DNA from: Lantana camara
Taxonomy: Eukaryota > Streptophyta > Magnoliopsida > Lamiales > Verbenaceae
DNA: 64,000 nucleotides
Assembly: GCA_037501455.1 (NCBI GenBank)
Contig: CM074855.1
Location: 28,919,501 to 28,983,500, forward strand
Reading direction: 5' to 3'
Part shown: positions 45,708-57,237 of the stretch, piece by piece
How the letters are laid out: every line of letters starts with the position of its first letter
Position numbering within the stretch: the first letter of the stretch is position 1
Program-made: the position numbers and the translations under genes
Notes under the pieces: generated by a model
The model's input: only the letters and a program-made list of their open reading frames with translations
What the model was told of the DNA's origin: nothing
Database searches by the model: none

Positions 45708-48340
45708 CTTGATAGCTTTGGATTACCTACAAAGAATCAAGACCAAGCAGAAAATGCGGGATCGATAAATCATCTTTATAAATCAAAATAAGTAGAAAAA
45801 AAAAAGAAACAAAGAAAATCAAGAGTACTTTACTGTTATGCTGCCAAAGAAGTCCAAAATTGATGATCAAGAAGTTGAAGTTCCACAAATCAAAGTGTTA
45901 AGGTGCCTGCATACAAGGAATCGTAAAAGGAAAAAATCTTAGTCTCGGAAAAAGCAAGTCAATTGATAAAACATTGAGAAGTTTGAAAAATTGACTTCAA
46001 GTAACCTAAAGTAACAAGTGCTTACTGTCGCGAATTTCAAGAAGTATTTGATGCTTTAGAAGGCTGAGCTGAATCCACTTATTAGTTCTTGGAAGTCTTT
46101 TTAATCTCCTGCAAAGCAACGAAGCTACTTTAATAAATTGCAAAAAAAAAAAAAAAAAAAAAAAGAAAGGGAGAATCAAATCTTGGGAAAGCAGAACTGC
46201 AGCCGAAGTGTTTTATTTTTTTTTGTTTTTCTTAAATCCATGCCTTGATATGTGTCCTAAATATTCAACCATTAAAAAGAAGGCAAGCAAAATGATTTTA
46301 GAAGATAAGCAAAGCTTTGGTTTCAGAAAATAATGATTGCTGCTCTTCTAGGGTTCCATTTCCATTGGTCTCGTGATGATTAGATGAGACAAACCAAAAG
46401 TTGATTCCTTGATATTTTTGCATGGTAAAGCAAAGGCTTTAAACGAAACGTAAGGAGCTTGTGCACTTTCTTAGACGTTTTGTCAAACACTTTGTAGGTA
46501 TGAAATCCATGCAAAGAGAAGCACTTATTGCTGCATGTTCGAAAAGACCGAAAGAACAACAACTAGGCGAGTTGTCCAATTCCCACGGTTCCTGGTATGT
46601 GTTATAAAGTCAGACACGAAGCAAATAAAAGAAGTGCAAGAAAGAGGAATTCGAAGCTTTCCTCACAGTTTGCTGCAGCAATCTTTGTCGCGAAGCACTG
46701 AAATTTGCAGAGGAAGGAGCTGTTGTTGTGGAGACTTATGGTGCAGCAGTCGATGCGCGACGTGAAGGGCTGAGCGCAGAAACGAAGGCAGAGTCGAAGG
46801 CGACCGGAGAAAATTTGACAGCCTTTGTGATTGGCGACACAACGACGAGAAGGCAGAAGTAGGCAGAAATACTAGCCGAATGCGAGCAACAAAAATTTGA
46901 GAGCCTTTATGATCGACGATGTATGACACGAGGAACAGGAGGGCAAAACGATCACGAAGAACAGAAGAGCGTGATGATCCCTTAAGCCCACGGATATAAG
47001 TTGGAGCTCTTTGAAGAAATTTGTCAAACACGTTGCGAGCGTGAGTCGGAGCAAAAGACGCGCAATATATTTCGCATGAAGATTGAACCCGACGAAAGGA
47101 GCACGCAGACGAAGTAGACGTATTGCACTTGAATGAAGAGATAATTCACTCGGAGCCGGGCAAAGATGGAAGGATTTGTCGCAGAAGCAGAGACGTATTA
47201 TGCAGAAGAAGCTGACGAATTACGCAGAGGAAGCAGTATGCAGAAGAGGCAGTATGGTGATAAGCAGAAGATGCTCCAAGCTACAGCTACTTTTCGTCAA
47301 AGGCAGCTAAAGAAGATCGATTGAAGCAGCCTTTGTAATTGTCGAATGCGACCGAAGAGGATTTGATAGCCTTTAAAACTGATGATGCAACGACGTGAAA
47401 GCGGAAGAGCGAGCCGAATATGACCAAAGGAAACCTGCGTTCACTCGATCGTTATGGATGTGGTTGTCCAAGAGGAGTTGCCTTTGTGTTTCTCTGCGAA
47501 ATTTAATCAAACAGTTGGTGAGCATAAGCTTAAATAAAAAAAGTGCATCAAACTCTGAAAAAAGAACAACCCAAACAAAGCATCAGCAGAAGGAACAACG
47601 TATGCGAGGGAGTTGAAACTTACTCAATCAGCTGCTTGGATTTGTTTGAGCATTACCGAAACAAACGAGTTATTTAAAGACAAGAGTCCTTGTTGAAATA
47701 GAGTCCTTCAAGCTACGTTAGTTGATCCTAATCTGCGCAAATTGTTCTTTTAGAATCCGACTCAAACTCTGCTAAGTTGCAAATTAAAAAAAAAAAATAA
47801 TAATAAAAAAAAAATAATGAAAAAAAACAAAAAACGAAAAAAAAGAAAGGAAGGAAAAGCTGGACTCCTAAGTTTAGCATTCTGCAATCGGCATAAACAG
47901 CATCGTCGCGGGAAGTGGGGAATTGAATATGCCTTGGAATACAATTGGGCCAATGGAGCATCAAGTAAAAAATTGGGCCAAAGCTTTTCTTTTAGCTGCA
48001 AAGGAAAATAAGGGAGAGGGAATAAAATCATCTAAATCCCATTAACTTAATGGGGTTGATATCCAATTGGAGCCCATTTGATTTAAAGGAAAGCTAAGAA
48101 AATTGTGATGAAAAGGGAAATTGGGAAAATTACTCAAATCCAAAGACAAGTGCCTAATGTAAGCTTGTCGGCTACATATGTTTCCTTAAATGAATCGGTT
48201 ACTTACTTTATGTCACATGATTTTAAGTCTAAGTTCCAACGGCGATCAATGGCATCCAAAGTCATTTTAAATTTGAGATTTTAAATCAAGTACTTCAAAT
48301 TTCGCCGCGTCGACCGCTTGGCATGTCTTTCACCGAGTTT
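45708..48340. other. Non-coding internal region of the Tat element
   Basis: It probably holds the leader of the antisense gene (acceptor-like and donor-like sites on the minus strand near 45727, 46025 and 46110) and several A-runs (46141-46163, 47785-47845). Repeated GCAGAAG words occur at 47190-47290. Short ORFs on both strands are not recognised. Confidence 0.55.
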
Positions 48341-48341
48341 T

Positions 48342-48351
48342 GAAGTGGGGG
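48342..48351 (+). other. Polypurine tract of the Tat element
   Basis: GAAGTGGGGG four bases before the 3' LTR start, the priming site for plus-strand synthesis. Confidence 0.85.
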
Positions 48352-48355
48352 CATT

Positions 48356-49279
48356 TGTAGACGAATTAATTTTCGTCTAATTAAAATGGAACACGTGTAA
48401 AATTAAATATTGATTATCAAATTTAATTCTCTTTATTTAATATTTTTGGATTGTTATTAAATCAATATCCATAAAATATTTAAATAGATTGATTTATTTG
48501 ATAATTTTAATATTTATTTTGTCATCAAATCATGTATTGACGCGTGTCAAAATTGAAGTGTTCCGACGAATCAAATCAAGCCTTGCAGCTCAGTTGGTTG
48601 TGACCAATCAAATGACGACACGTGGCATGTCTCAACACGTGGACCAATCAAGTCAAAACATGTCATTTATTTATTTTCTTTAATATAAATTTATATTAAA
48701 GTGATAAATAAATAAATAAAATATTTGATATTATCCTTCTAATAAATAAATGAAGAGATAATTATCAAAATATTCAACCCTACACCTATAAATAGAGGTC
48801 ATGGGTACATTTAAAAGAGATCAACATTGACTTCGATCAACGGACTTCAAGACTTCGACTTCGACTTCGACACGGAAATCAAAGGAGTCTTCACGCCGTC
48901 AAGCCTACGTACGTGCGCGAGTCTTCTTCACGTCATCAAGTCTTCGTTGAATCTTCTAAGTCTTCTTCCCGTCGTCATTAAGTTCTTAAAGTTCAAGTCC
49001 CGCTGCTACGAGGAACTACAATCTTTGAAGGTTCTACGGTTTCATCAAAGCTGCAGGTAAATCACGTGGTTTTCTCCGTCAAAATCGGTAAAAATCGCGC
49101 CTACGTGTTCGAGAATAAGCTTCACGCCCTCGAATACAAAATTGAAGAGAAGAATCAGAGGAATAAACTTCATAGGATTTATTCCTTTAAATTCGACAAG
49201 TTCTTTAAATTATTATATATTTTGTTCATATAGTTTGTCTTGTAATTTATTTTGCAGACAATAAAATTTGTTGTGAACA
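48356..49279 (+). repeat. 3' LTR of the Tat element
   Basis: 924 bp, matching the 5' LTR at an offset of 14083 with one visible substitution (48870). It is followed by target duplication GTATA. Confidence 0.96.
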
Positions 49280-49920
49280 GTATACACCCACTGAAATCCA
49301 ACTGGTTTCTTATCAACCGGTTGTGGGCATCTTTCCCAAGTATTATTCTTTCTTAGTGCATTCATTTCATCATCTATTGCCTGTCTCCACTCAGGAACCT
49401 CCATTGCCTCTTCCAGACTCCATGGAACAACATCCGTATAAATGGCAGTATCAAAGGCTTTTGCTGACTCGGTTAGGCTCCCCCTGACCAGGTTAGCCAC
49501 TGTATATTTCTGTATTCTAGGCTCGTGTTCTGGGAGATACCGTTTGGGTGGTATCCCATGCGTACTTCGGGTAGGAAGTACATATCTATCAGTTTCGGTC
49601 ACACCAGCAGTGTTAGAAGTAGAAGAAATAGGACTGGAAGAAGCCAAATCATCTGTATGATCTGTACTAACCTCAGGGATATTCATCGAGGAAGGCAGTG
49701 GGACAGTGACGATCTCCTGAATGGGCTGAACTTCTTCTGTAGCATGGTAAGGGGTCAGATTGTTCTGGATGACAGAGGAGTGGCGCAAAGCCAAACTAGT
49801 GGGTCCTTATGTTGTTCAGACTCCCCCGGACAGTAGTTTAGATTGAAGCCAAATAGAAATATTCAGTTTCAACAATGTTACTATCCATCGTGACAAACAT
49901 GAGACGGGTCATGGGGTGGA
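49280..49920 (-). pseudogene. Copia pol: linker between integrase and reverse transcriptase
   Basis: Minus-strand reading: PTRSTHGIPPKRYLPEHEPR, then WSLEEAMEVPEWRQAIDDEM, NALRKNNTWERCPQP and VGFQWVYT, the conserved start of Copia reverse transcriptase. It continues at 34272 after the Tat insertion (VYT then IKRKADGS across the break). Upstream at 49840-49915 FVTMDSNIVETEYFY-like integrase-end text is in a shifted frame. Confidence 0.9.
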
Positions 49921-51068
49921 TGTTAGGAATAGTGCCCTAGAAAGCCGATTGTATATCCGCTTTGTGCTTTTCCTTATTGTAATCACATACAATCTTTGAA
50001 TGAAATAACGAATTGAGGCAACACTTCTTCATATGCTCTTGTTTGGTATGCGTTTACTTTAGCTGTGCATGTATGAGAACTCCCCTAATCCTGATGACTT
50101 TAGGACTCTACCATTTAGGTGAAATGGTTCATGAAACGAGCCCTATATCACATAAGTCATGATTAGTAAAATACTCCAAGCCGATGAGTCCTACAGACAG
50201 TGGAAGTGTCAACCTGACTCCTCTAAGGCTTGCTTGTGGGATCACGCCCTTAAGAAGGACCACCTTGTTTCATGGAGGTGCAAAGTGTATAGTTGATACG
50301 TGCGTGATACATGAGGGTGCTTACTTTAATAAGTAAGTTCACTGAGGTGCCCCGTGTGAGAACATTCCTAAATGGGAAAGGAAGTTTCTATTTCAGGAAA
50401 TGGAAACTTCCAGATTAGGAAATATCTCACGAGTCATTGATGTGATTAATTGATCCTTAGACTTGAGGTTCCTTGTCACTTTATGAGTTAACTCTGTAGT
50501 CTTAGGTATAAGCTTTAAAGGGTGTAGCCTTAGACAACTGATTCAAGGCTTATGCTGGGGCTGCACAAGTGATTCATGAAAGTGAATGAGAATCAAGAAA
50601 GGACCTACACTTGCATTTGCAAGGTGATCTCTTATTGTGTAAGTCATTCATATGCCATATGGAGTCCTTGGCCAAGGCAGTAGATCAAGACATCAAGAAA
50701 AGGGTTTCTTGGATTGAGATCAAATGGATATGAAATGCACTTAGCTTTAAGACCGGATTATTAGGGTTCTGATTATTCCCTTGCCCTAGATCTTGGTTGA
50801 GAGATAGTAAGTAGGAGGATTGTATCTCACATGAATCAATGACTTAAAGGTTCTATCGAATCCGAACATTCCAATTCAGCTAGGGGTTAAACACCTATTG
50901 CTAGACTATGGTCGTTTAATCTGTGGACTGATTAATTAATTAGTGAATTAATTAATTAGGGTCACTGCTAATTGAATTGAGAACCTAGAGGGTCACACAC
51001 AACAACTTGGTTACATGAGTTGAGGCTTGAAAATGATTAAACGATTTAATCGGGCCTAGAGGGTTCCA

Positions 51069-51137
51069 CACGTGTGAAATCACACGTGTGGGTCACGTGA
51101 CTGGACACGTGTCATTGTGACACGTGTGCCACACGTG
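51069..51137 (+). promoter_or_regulatory. Cluster of six G-boxes (CACGTG) in solo LTR S2
   Basis: CACGTG occurs at 51069, 51083, 51094, 51106, 51121 and 51132, most as ACACGTGT. G-boxes bind plant bZIP and bHLH factors in light and abscisic-acid responses. The cluster lies about 330-400 bp upstream of the LTR TATA box, so it is a plausible enhancer. Function is inferred. Confidence 0.7.
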
Positions 51138-51466
51138 ATTGTTTAATAAAATGTTAAATAATTAATTAGTTAATTATTTAATAGACTTTGGTTTAATTTT
51201 GAATTAAAAAGAAAGTCTAATTTTGGAGAAAAATAATCTAGTTAATTAATTATGAATTAATTAATTAGATAAAATAAGTTATTTATTTTAAATAAATAAA
51301 GTATAAAATTATCCAAAAATAGTTTGAATATTTTTAGCTCTCTTGAAAGTTGATTTGAATTAGAATTCAAAGTCAAAGTCAAAATTACTTGATGATCAAG
51401 TAATAGGAGAGAGAGAGACCAAAATCCTAGCCCATTAAGGACTAGGAATTTCGGCACTCCCTTGCT

Positions 51467-51492
51467 TATAAATAGGGGAGCTCGAGCTCCCC
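51467..51492 (+). promoter_or_regulatory. TATA box and 18-bp palindrome in solo LTR S2
   Basis: TATAAATA (51467-51474) is followed directly by GGGGAGCTCGAGCTCCCC (51475-51492), a perfect palindrome. It lies in or just before the expected transcription start. Confidence 0.7.
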
Positions 51493-51862
51493 TTAGAGCA
51501 AATTGGCAATTCTTTTGGTTTATGTGTTGAACACCTTCCTTTCTCCAAGATTAAATAAAACCCTAGGTTAAGCCTAAACACTAACTAGAGAACTAGCATC
51601 CTTACTAGTTAGATTGTGATCAAGTTGGTGGACTATCTCTAGAGAGCTTCAAGTTAGAAGTTTGAAGATTCGAGCTTTACCAAGGAGAGGGGATCAAGCC
51701 GCGAGAAGAGCGTTCTTGGGTGGCTTGAAACGCTTCAAGAAAGAATAAAAGAAAAGTAAGTTTTCTATCTCTACGAATTTGATTACACGATTGCGAGTCC
51801 AAGGTCCTTTTGTTGGGAAAATTTTTTAAATTCCGCTGCTTTCTGATTCGTGTTTTCCAACA

Positions 51863-51970
51863 GTGGAAGCACCCGTATCCCTTTTGGTTAATCCCATATC
51901 CCACAAAGACACATTTTTCATCACACGGATCGAGTTTGGTTCTTTGTGTAGTTGGAATATGGACAAAAAC
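51863..51970 (-). pseudogene. Copia pol: integrase C-terminal fragment
   Basis: Minus-strand reading: VHIPTTQRTKLDPCDEKCVF, then VGYGINQKGYGCFH. This is the conserved end of Copia integrase. It is bounded by S2 on one side and the Athila-type element on the other, each with its own target duplication. Confidence 0.92.
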
Positions 51971-53389
51971 TGATGGGTGTTGAGGCCACCAAAAATAAAT
52001 TCCTAAGTACCGAATACAAATAAATTGTAAATAGTGGTAAGTGGGGTCGATCCACGAGAATTGGGTGAAATTGTAACTCTTAATATGCCAAGAAACGAAA
52101 CAAATAATTAAAACCCCGGGGGGGGGGGGGGGGAGGGTTGAGATAAGTGATTTAAACTAATAATGAAGTAAATAAAACGAAATTAACTAAGTAAGCAAAT
52201 AAAATAATTAAGCACAGTAAACACTTAGGCTAATTCAGTAGATGATAAATAGCTGGAATTTTCCTATGCATGCTCCAGATTATGATCACTGACAGGGTAA
52301 TTAATTCTGTGTTAGGCTAGCTATAGTCCCCAAGTCCTTTCTGGCTCCCTCGTTTCTTCTTACTTTTTAGAACCACTAAAAGAAACTCTTAATAATCATC
52401 CCCTAATTAACCGATAACCCTATCAGAAACTCCTTCTAACATTCAACCGGATAATTTTATGTACTAAAGAAACACTAGCCCTAACTGACTAAGTAGAAAC
52501 TCCTACTTCGTCTAATTAGACCGTAATATTCCACAACACAAAATCAGCCGAACTTAACAACCTAGTGTTGATTGCCACTTCATTAATTGCCCGTATAGAC
52601 TCCACCAAACGAATTAACTAGCTGTATGTGAATTGCTTATCCTGAGATTCGACGTCTTAAATTAATCAAAGAATAGAACAAACACAATAACGTTAAATTA
52701 GAAATAAAACGGATAACTTAATTAATAACCCAACAAGATTGTCTCACACAACCCTAAGCATGCTTGGAAAATTCCAACTGCTACGAAACCTAGCTACTCA
52801 TACTGAATTGAACAAACAAAGTCTTGAACAAAATCAACATAGTATATGAAATAAATGAAAAGAAATTAAAACTAGAAATTGTTGTGTTCCTCCTCTCCAA
52901 GTCTGCTGCCGTGCTTTTGTAGTGTGTATAAGGGCTCTTGATATGCCTCCCATGATCTCCCACTTCTAGCCAATTAACTCCAAAACAAGCCCACTTTCTC
53001 CCCCATTATGTTGTGCCTTAAAGGAGATTTAATCCTTGGTCCTTAGTAACGGTGAACTATTGCACCTCTTCTGCGAAATTAATCCATCATCAAGGTTGGT
53101 GGAATTTTAATAAGGCCTTTATAATGGGCTTCTTATGCTTTGGGCCAATTTCCTTCCAAATGCCAATCAATTTGTAATTGGGCTGCTCTGAACGAGCCAA
53201 ACATTTCTTCTTTCAATTGATCCAAGAGAAAGGGAATTGGTTGCTTTGATTCATAGGCCTCACGTATGGCTGCTGTCCAAATTTACTAAAAAATCTTCAA
53301 AGCTTTTAGCAACCAAAATATTCCAAAATAATTTAAATCAAATAAGGGGTCAAGTATAACAATTTCAAGCCCAACAATGCAATGTATCA
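51971..53389 (-). repeat. 3' LTR of the Athila-type element
   Basis: 1419 bp, TGATGGGTGTTGAGG to GCAATGTATCA in plus orientation. It contains a 16-G run (52118-52133) that is absent from the partner LTR. Confidence 0.92.
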
Positions 53390-53404
53390 AATCCCCCCAC
53401 ACTT
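53390..53404 (-). other. Polypurine tract of the Athila-type element
   Basis: On the minus strand AAGTGTGGGGGGATT lies directly before the LTR, the usual Athila form. A second similar tract (AAGTGTGGGGGGGAGG) lies at 54573-54590. Confidence 0.85.
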
Positions 53405-55344
53405 AAGCAATGCTTGTCCTCAAGCATAAACTAAGATCAAAGATAAGAGAGAAATTTGACTATATTAAATGAAAACACGAAATGGGCAATGTAAACAAGG
53501 AATGAAAGCATAATTTTCGCCCTACACTACCAAACATCGAACCAAATGCAATGAGAATCTCACATAAGAAAATAAAATGCCCGTTCACCGTCTTAAGCAC
53601 ATGCATGATTTACCAAAGTTGAATTATAAACCATTTAATCATAGAAATCTTATTCAACTTATGAGATGATCGGTATGCACAAGGAAGGTTCAAGTGAATT
53701 GGTAGTTGTGGGGAATTCGGGTTATTTGCAATTAATACGTTAAGACACTTTAGCTAGGAATTGCTTGAATTGTCATTGGCCTTTTGAAGCGAACGCAAAC
53801 ATTTGTGATGAATGCTATCCGGTTACTCAACCAATGACAATCTCAAGTGGCTTTGCCTTACTCATAATTACCCGTTTTTATTGTGATAAATCACTTATTT
53901 AGTTGGGTAATCAACGGAGTATTCATAATTTGCCTCACTCGTCAGATTATTTGGAACAGTTTTACGCGAGCACAAACATTTGTGATGAATGTCACCCGGT
54001 TACTAAGCCCATTTAATCATTTTGAGGGATTTTTGGAGCTGCACATAATAGATCATAACATGTAATTTTCAAACTTAAATTAAATCCCTAGCTCCATTAT
54101 AATGTCCCAAAAACATGTGAAAATTCAAAGTGCATACCACATTCAACTTCTAAGCTTCATAAGTTTCTATTCAAGAAATGGTGTAATTTTAATCACACAA
54201 TTTTAACATTCTAACCATTAAAAACCGGGTATGTAATTTCCAAAATGTGAGAATATCATCAACAATTTAGCCAACATCAAGCATGCAAGACTCAACCATA
54301 CTTCCATATCCTTTTCAAAATTTTAATCCATCATTGCCTAAATCGTGAAAATTCATCAAATAGGAATCAAATTAGGCCATATCTTATCTCCTAATCATGC
54401 ATAAGAAGCAGCACAGTACTATTCACAACATAAAACACTCACAAAACTATGCAAGAATCATGCCGAAAGCGAATTAAAACTATCAGCAGCAACAAACCCA
54501 AACTATCAGCCCTATATATGCCTAAAAAATATGCAAAAATCATGCAAGAATTTCTCATTCGGCACTAATACCTCCCCCCCACACTTGAATCACATGTTGT
54601 CCGCAACATAAAATGAAAGAAGAATAGTAAACCGAGGACTTCCCTGAACCCGGGGGTATTATGAGCGAGAGTCAGACTCGAGGGATCGTGTCTATGATCA
54701 CGGCTAACCTTCCTGTCAGTAGCATTCGGCCACTTTCTCCAATTTTGTCTGACTGTTCGTTGGCCTTGAATGTTGCGTGAGGTGTCAGGCCGACGGAGTT
54801 GGAAGCTGGGCTGGTAGAAGCGGAATTGTGGAGCCTGTGATCTTGTCTGGTGGTCTGAGCGGTGGCTATTTGGTCGGTGAATCATCCTGTTACCCATGGT
54901 GGAGATAGGGTTTGGAGCTCAAGTTTGGGATTTTGGGGAAATTGAGAGAGTTTAGGTGTGATTTGGGGAGTCTATGGTGTCTGAAACCGATTTGGGATGT
55001 AGGGTTAAGGTGGAGCGGGTCGGATCGTGGTTATTGAGATGGGTCATGAAGTGGGTAGGATGGTGGATGTGAAGTGGTATGAGAGCAAGGCTTCGTTTGG
55101 CAAAATATGGTCCAGGACCCTTGTCCGTGACCTCAGATAAGTGTGTTCACAGTAGCAAAAATTCCATCTGCAATGGTTCTTGCTTTTTATCAACGATTGA
55201 TTTACACTTGTGTCTCCCCCACACTTATCCAAATATATCCCCTGCATAACCACCTACAAAGCATGAAAAGAGGAAAAAATTACGATGGGAAGAGGAAATC
55301 GAGCAAAAGGAGCAAACAAAAAAACAAAGCAAGGGAAATAAAAC
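53405..55344 (-). other. Non-coding 3' internal region of the Athila-type element
   Basis: About 1.9 kb between the pol remnant and the purine tract. A minus-strand ORF (54565-54897, 110 aa) runs into the second purine tract and is not recognised; Athila elements may carry an env-like gene here, but no signal or membrane segment is evident. The phrase CGAACGCAAACATTTGTGATGAATG and a variant (53790 and 53968) form a direct repeat. Confidence 0.55.
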
Positions 55345-55680
55345 TTGGGTTGCCTCCCAATCAGCGCCCTTGTTTAACGTCATGGACTCGACATGTTATC
55401 TTTGTGCACTTAAGCTTCTGGAGAATGATCCTCTAGATTGATCAATTCAACCATGTGCGGGGTAAATCCTTCATAATATGGCTGTAGTCCATGCCCCTTC
55501 ACCTTACTATCCAAATTTTGCAATTGCTCGATCAGAAGGCTTAAGGATTTTCTTTTTCACTATCTCCATTATAGGTGGTTCTAGCCTATGTGGGGGTGCT
55601 CTATGGGACTTGGATCCTCGTTCCAAAACAATATCATGCATGTTCCCCAAAGGCGTTAGTCCCTTGGCATTTGTGATGGT
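55345..55680 (-). pseudogene. Deleted pol remnant of the Athila-type element
   Basis: The minus-strand reading passes from GLTPLGNMHDIVLERGSKSH and RLEPPIMEIVKKKIL, the start of reverse transcriptase, straight to CGTTAAACAAGGGCGC and TGGGAGGCAACCC, typical of the very end of Athila pol. Several kilobases of RT, RNase H and integrase are absent. The join is near 55440-55530. The element therefore depends on relatives to move. Confidence 0.75.
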
Positions 55681-57120
55681 CTATTCAATTGCCTCACTGC
55701 ATTTTTTAAGTACTTTAACCAATTTCTTCTCTTCCAGACCATCGAGCATCCTGGACATGATCACAGGTAGGGTCTCACAGTCTCCCAAGTATGCACATTT
55801 TAAAAACTCGGGTAGCTTTTCGAGTCCCAGCTGTAGAACCTGCAAAATTGAAGGCAAAAGCTTATATTCTGATCCAGATAACTCATTAGGGACAAATTTT
55901 GAATTTGAAGTCTTCTGGCCCTCTAATGCATGAACCTTATCAAGAATACCATTAGCAGACTTAAGCCGAATAGAAAACCTCTTAAGCCAATCATTAGATA
56001 TGTCATGACAAATAACATAATTCAACTCAACATCATTATTTAAACAAAAATCCTCACGAGTCAAATTCTCAATGACACCAACACTATAAACGCAAGACAC
56101 ATCACCAACATGTTTAGTAGAATCATAAACATTGAATTTCACTATTTCACCATCAAACTCTAAGGTTAGTGAACCACTATGCACATCTATCTTTGCCTTA
56201 GATGTACTAAGAAAAGGTCTACCCAATAAAATCTCAGAGCACTCAGATGAATAATTATTTTCCATATCAATCACAAAGAAATCAGCTGGAAAAATCAATT
56301 CATTAACTTGTACCAAAACATCTTCTAAGACACCCTCGGGATAAACAATTGATCGATCAGCTAATGGAATAATAACTCCGGTACTAGCTAATAGACCAAG
56401 ACCCAAAGAATTATAGATAGATAAAGGCATCATATTGATAGAAGATCCTAAATCACACATAGCCTTACCAATACCAACATGTCCAATCTTGTAAGGGATA
56501 GAAAACATACCTTTATCGTGACACTTAGCAGGTAATTTTCTCTGTAAGATAGCTGAAACATTCTCACCTACACTCAACCACTCATTACCTATAAACTTAT
56601 GCTTATTGGTGCTCAATTCCTTAAGAAATTTTACGTAGCGTGGAACCTGTTTAATAGCCTCAAGGAGTGGAATGTTTACTTCAACTTTTTCAAAAGGAGC
56701 CAAGATGCTCTTATTTTCTTTGTCTTTCTTGCTCTGAGCCAGTATCTGAGGGAATGGTGGCGGGACTACCAGTGGCTTAGGCTTCTGAATGATTTCAGAT
56801 GAACTGGAATTCTGGCCGTGATCTTGGACAGGATCCTTCTCAATCTCTGCTTCAGTTTCTGCATCGGATCTCTGTACTTGATCATGTTTTGAAATCCTGT
56901 CCACTGGAGGCTGTAATTCCTTTCCGTTTTGCACCATAATCGCAGTCACGTTATACCTTAAGTCAAGCTTTTGCGATAGTAGTTTGCCTTGGGTCTCCAC
57001 TTTGCTGACCGATGATGCAATTTGTCCCACATGAATCTCCAAACTCTTTATACTCTCTTCCACCTTTTGAAATCTCGTCGCAGTGTCCTGTTGAAAATTT
57101 TCAGTGTTAGTAGCTAGCAT
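55681..57120 (-). CDS. Protease region of the Athila-type gag-pol
   Basis: An open frame of about 479 codons on the minus strand. It contains a proline-rich segment (PKPLVVPPPFPQIL), FLKELSTNKHKFIGNEWLSV and the retropepsin-like motif AMCDLGSSINMMPLSIYNSL (D-L-G as is common in Athila), then EILLGRPFLSTSKAKIDV. It ends near the start of reverse transcriptase. It is separated from gag by a stop and frame change at 57121-57240, so the polyprotein is broken. It processed gag in the parent element. Confidence 0.85.
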   Translation of the reverse strand: MLATNTENFQQDTATRFQKVEESIKSLEIHVGQIASSVSKVETQGKLLSQKLDLRYNVTAIMVQNGKELQPPVDRISKHDQVQRSDAETEAEIEKDPVQDHGQNSSSSEIIQKPKPLVVPPPFPQILAQSKKDKENKSILAPFEKVEVNIPLLEAIKQVPRYVKFLKELSTNKHKFIGNEWLSVGENVSAILQRKLPAKCHDKGMFSIPYKIGHVGIGKAMCDLGSSINMMPLSIYNSLGLGLLASTGVIIPLADRSIVYPEGVLEDVLVQVNELIFPADFFVIDMENNYSSECSEILLGRPFLSTSKAKIDVHSGSLTLEFDGEIVKFNVYDSTKHVGDVSCVYSVGVIENLTREDFCLNNDVELNYVICHDISNDWLKRFSIRLKSANGILDKVHALEGQKTSNSKFVPNELSGSEYKLLPSILQVLQLGLEKLPEFLKCAYLGDCETLPVIMSRMLDGLEEKKLVKVLKKCSEAIE

Positions 57121-57237
57121 ATGGACAATATCACTAAGAGATGTACCTAAGCCCGAAGGCTGTTGTGGTGGTGGTATCTGATGGAAGTTCTGATTGATCG
57201 GTTGGTTGTTTGCATAGCTGTGGCTTGGGTAACTTCG

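Larger units (their letters stand above)
34273..49279 (+). mobile_element. Full-length Ty3/gypsy element, Tat-type, 15.0 kb
   Basis: The element has two 924-bp LTRs, a PBS, a single gag-pol ORF, an antisense PMD gene and a purine tract before the 3' LTR. It is flanked by GTATA (34268-34272 and 49280-49284). The second (archaeal-type) RNase H domain between RT/RNase H and integrase, and the position of the extra gene after pol, point to the Tat lineage. The LTRs differ at one position by eye (A at 34787 against G at 48870), so insertion is recent. It interrupts the reverse transcriptase of an older Copia element. Confidence 0.96.
49921..51862 (+). mobile_element. Solo LTR S2 (TGTTAGGAATAG...TTCCAACA)
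   Basis: 1942 bp with TG...CA ends and a perfect 5-bp duplication GTGGA (49916-49920 and 51863-51867). It lies in Copia pol, whose reading resumes on either side. No internal protein genes are present. A TATA box at 51467-51474 gives the plus orientation. It belongs to a different family from S1, S3 and S4. Confidence 0.9.

Noticed and set aside
46663..47054. Minus-strand ORFs upstream of the PMD gene
   Set aside because: They have no recognisable motif and overlap each other in different frames; more likely leader or filler of the Tat element.
54565..54897. Env-like gene of the Athila element
   Set aside because: The 110-aa reading has no signal peptide or membrane segment and ends in the purine tract.
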